In this document: positions 32,047-33,901 of the stretch, in pieces
How positions within the stretch are numbered: position 1 is the stretch's first letter
Layout of the letters: every line of letters starts with the position of its first letter
From: Prevotella sp.
Lineage (GTDB): Bacteria; Bacteroidota; Bacteroidia; Bacteroidales; Bacteroidaceae
DNA: 33,901 bases
Direction of reading: 5' to 3'
Assembly: GCA_017483805.1 (NCBI GenBank)
Contig: JAFUUL010000038.1
Location: 1 to 33,901, forward strand
Notes under the pieces: model-generated
Databases searched by the model: none
Told to the model about the DNA's origin: nothing
Seen by the model: only the letters and a program-made list of their open reading frames with translations
Program-made: the position numbers and the translations under genes

Positions 32047-33901
32047 TTAAAAGTCTAAGCGGTAGAAGATATTCGGCAGCGAGATGCCTGACTTGTCGTA
32101 GCGCAGCCGTTGCAGGGCGAAGTCGTAGCGCTCGGCGTAGGGGGTCTCGGTCATAAGCATGTTCACGCCCTCGAAAGCCAGCGTGTGGCTGACTTTCTTC
32201 TTGTTCCACTTATAACTGACGGTGAGGTCGACGAGGTTCACGGGGTCGTACTGTAGGCTCATGGCTTGCGACTGGATGAACACTGGCTCGTCGGCATTGA
32301 TACCATTGGCAATGGTGGCGGGCAGGTCGATGGGCGTGTGGCGCAGGCCGCCCTGCAGGGTGTACTTCACGGAGATGTTGAATACGTTCTGCTTCCTGCT
32401 GCCGACCATCCACTCCTTGCCGCCCAGCAACTTCAGCATGTAGCCGCGGTCGTACATCTGGCGGTGCCACACCTTGTCCTGCGCACGGTATTCAGAGCGG
32501 TAGAGCGAGACGTTGGCCTGCCCGAAGTAGCCGCGCGTCATGTAGTGCTCCAGCGTCACGTCGGCACCGTAGTTGCGCGTGTTGCCCTCATTCACCAGCG
32601 GCTCGTCCACGTAGATGTTCTCGCGGTTGACCACGCAGTAGGTGCGCGTGGGGTCGGCACTGACGGGCGTGTCGAAGCCGTACTGATAGTAGGCGTTCAC
32701 GCGCAGGTTCAGGTTGTCGGTGAACTGGTGGGTATAGGTGGCCAGCAGATGGTGGGCCTTGCCCATCTTCAGATCCTTGTTGACCAGGCGGCCATTGTCA
32801 TCGCGCAAAAAATAGGTGTCGAGTTTCTCCACCATCGAGTGCAGGCCGTAGCCCAGGGCGAAGGAGTTCTTCGCGTCCGGCTCCCACTTCAGGCTGACGC
32901 GCGGCTCTAAGGAGAAGTCCTCTGAGAGCACGAAGTAATTGGCGGCGATGCCAATGTTGAGCGAGAACCGGTCCGTCGGCTTGATGACGTTCGACCAGTG
33001 CAGGTTGCCCAGCCCCGTGTTGTCGCTCACGTCGTAGAGCGGCGCGGTGGGCACGGGCTGATAGGGCGCGTCGGCCTGGCGGAAGGCGATGTTGAAGAAG
33101 CGCTGCGAGTACTCGCCGCCCACCTGCGTGAGCCACTTCGGCGTGACCTGCTTCGACAGTTCCGTGTTCAGCGTGAGCCGGTCCTCGTTTTGCTTCAGAT
33201 AGTAGAACGGTGCCTCCCCGCCCGTGAAGCGCGTGATGGCTCCTGCGGCATCCTGGTCGAAGTGGCGGTAGCCAGTGTCCAGTTTGTCGTGCTGCATGTT
33301 ATAGGCCAGCGTGGTGCGCCACGTCCACTTGCCCCCCAGATGGATTTTGTGCGAGGCGCCCGCCACGAGGTTCCACATCTTGAAGTGCTGGTCGCTCACG
33401 TCGTAGATGGAGTGAACGTCCTCCAGTTCGGGTTCCTGGTCGTCGGCCTTGTCGTAGAAGCCCAGACCGAACACCGAGAACGTTCCCGCCCGCTTCGTGG
33501 GGAAGTTCAGCTTCAGCGAGAAGTCCATGAAGTCGAAGTCGGTGCCCAGCACGTTGAGGATGCCCAGCTTCGAGGCCAGCGACGTGAAGCCGTAGCGGTA
33601 GTTGAAGATGTAACTCGAGTTACTCTTCCGCGACAGCGGGCCCTCCAGCGTCAGTTCCTCCGACACCGTTCCCACCTGCAGGATGTTCTCGTGCTTCGCG
33701 TTGTTGCCCGCCCGCATCCGCATGTCGAACACGCCGCTGATGGAGTTCGAGTAGTTGGCGTTGAAGGCCGAGGTGAAGAAGTCCGAGTTGCCGATGACGT
33801 TCGCGTTCAGCGCGCTCACCATGCCGAAGCCCGCGCCGTAGAGGTCGCTGAAGTGGTTCGGCGTGAAAATCTCCACGCCCTCCAGCCGGTACTGCATCGT
33901 G
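32047..33901 (-). CDS. TonB-dependent outer-membrane receptor, C-terminal 616 residues or more (5' end outside window)
   Basis: The frame runs to the right edge, so the N-terminus (signal peptide, probably a carboxypeptidase-like domain and the start of the plug) is missing; the ATG at 33897 is unlikely to be the true start. The visible part begins in the plug ('LEGVEIFTPNHFSDLYGAG', 'SGVFDMRMRAGN') and then shows the long alternation of aromatic beta-strands of a 22-strand barrel, ending 'LPNIFYRLDF' with the terminal Phe expected of outer-membrane proteins. Such receptors import or bind ligands using energy from TonB-ExbBD. No SusD-like gene follows; instead the next genes are the DHH lipoprotein (6 nt away) and the giant protein, so this is not a standard polysaccharide-utilisation pair. 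Ligand unknown. Confidence 0.88.
   Translation of the reverse strand, partial: TMQYRLEGVEIFTPNHFSDLYGAGFGMVSALNANVIGNSDFFTSAFNANYSNSISGVFDMRMRAGNNAKHENILQVGTVSEELTLEGPLSRKSNSSYIFNYRYGFTSLASKLGILNVLGTDFDFMDFSLKLNFPTKRAGTFSVFGLGFYDKADDQEPELEDVHSIYDVSDQHFKMWNLVAGASHKIHLGGKWTWRTTLAYNMQHDKLDTGYRHFDQDAAGAITRFTGGEAPFYYLKQNEDRLTLNTELSKQVTPKWLTQVGGEYSQRFFNIAFRQADAPYQPVPTAPLYDVSDNTGLGNLHWSNVIKPTDRFSLNIGIAANYFVLSEDFSLEPRVSLKWEPDAKNSFALGYGLHSMVEKLDTYFLRDDNGRLVNKDLKMGKAHHLLATYTHQFTDNLNLRVNAYYQYGFDTPVSADPTRTYCVVNRENIYVDEPLVNEGNTRNYGADVTLEHYMTRGYFGQANVSLYRSEYRAQDKVWHRQMYDRGYMLKLLGGKEWMVGSRKQNVFNISVKYTLQGGLRHTPIDLPATIANGINADEPVFIQSQAMSLQYDPVNLVDLTVSYKWNKKKVSHTLAFEGVNMLMTETPYAERYDFALQRLRYDKSGISLPNIFYRLDF

Noticed and set aside
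30931-33901. SusC/SusD-type polysaccharide utilisation locus
   Set aside because: The receptor is not followed by a SusD-like lipoprotein and no glycoside hydrolase is present; the following lipoprotein is a DHH/pyrophosphatase-fold protein.

Overview
The window looks like chromosomal DNA of a Bacteroidales bacterium, most likely Prevotella/Segatella-like. The signs are promoters of the Bacteroidetes type (TTTG, about 20 bp, TAnnTTTG), an exbB-exbD-exbD-tonB cluster with a Glu-rich TonB, a long LptF/LptG-type permease, a TonB-dependent receptor followed by lipoproteins, and large exported proteins ending in a G-V-Y-I-x-N-G-K-K tail. Almost everything is on the minus strand. The exceptions are the Rpn/transposase-like fragment at the left edge and one tRNA(CAU) gene.

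Left part (1 to about 6.7 kb, accessory): the 3' part of an Rpn/PD-(D/E)XK-type protein with a repetitive tail; a clearly more AT-rich, translationally coupled pair encoding a DUF262 (GmrS/ParB-like) protein and a HEPN-like protein with an R-x4-H motif, a probable defence or toxin-antitoxin module; a 50-aa peptide gene; and a 1077-aa exported protein with MBG-type repeats. Upstream of the latter is 0.7 kb with no convincing protein gene. It carries a consensus promoter and a dense set of inverted repeats, including a potential H-type pseudoknot and a 10-bp long-range helix. It may be a long leader or an independent structured RNA.

Middle part (7.3 to 18.4 kb, core): the energy-transduction operon exbB, exbD, exbD, tonB, PstS-like lipoprotein and TPR protein, with a promoter motif at one end and a strong terminator at the other. 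Next come a class I aminotransferase with its own promoter and the operon START-like protein, LptF/LptG-type permease and ribBA. The tRNA gene is divergent from that operon.

Right part (18.6 to 33.9 kb): a tightly packed minus-strand operon. It contains a TonB-dependent receptor (5' end outside the window), a lipoprotein with all metal-binding motifs of family II inorganic pyrophosphatases/DHH phosphoesterases, a 3782-aa multidomain surface protein, a small lipoprotein that appears to share a domain with the giant protein, and finally a 44-aa peptide gene resembling the 50-aa one. Intergenic gaps are only 3 to 12 nt up to the small lipoprotein. The obvious reading is an outer-membrane/cell-surface assembly: receptor, exported phosphatase-like lipoprotein, giant adhesin-like protein and anchored partner. 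Two genes of this operon have apparently taken up short, hairpin-forming dispersed repeats in frame. This surface operon, the structured region at 6.7-7.25 kb, the DUF262-HEPN pair and the two short peptides are the parts most worth following up.
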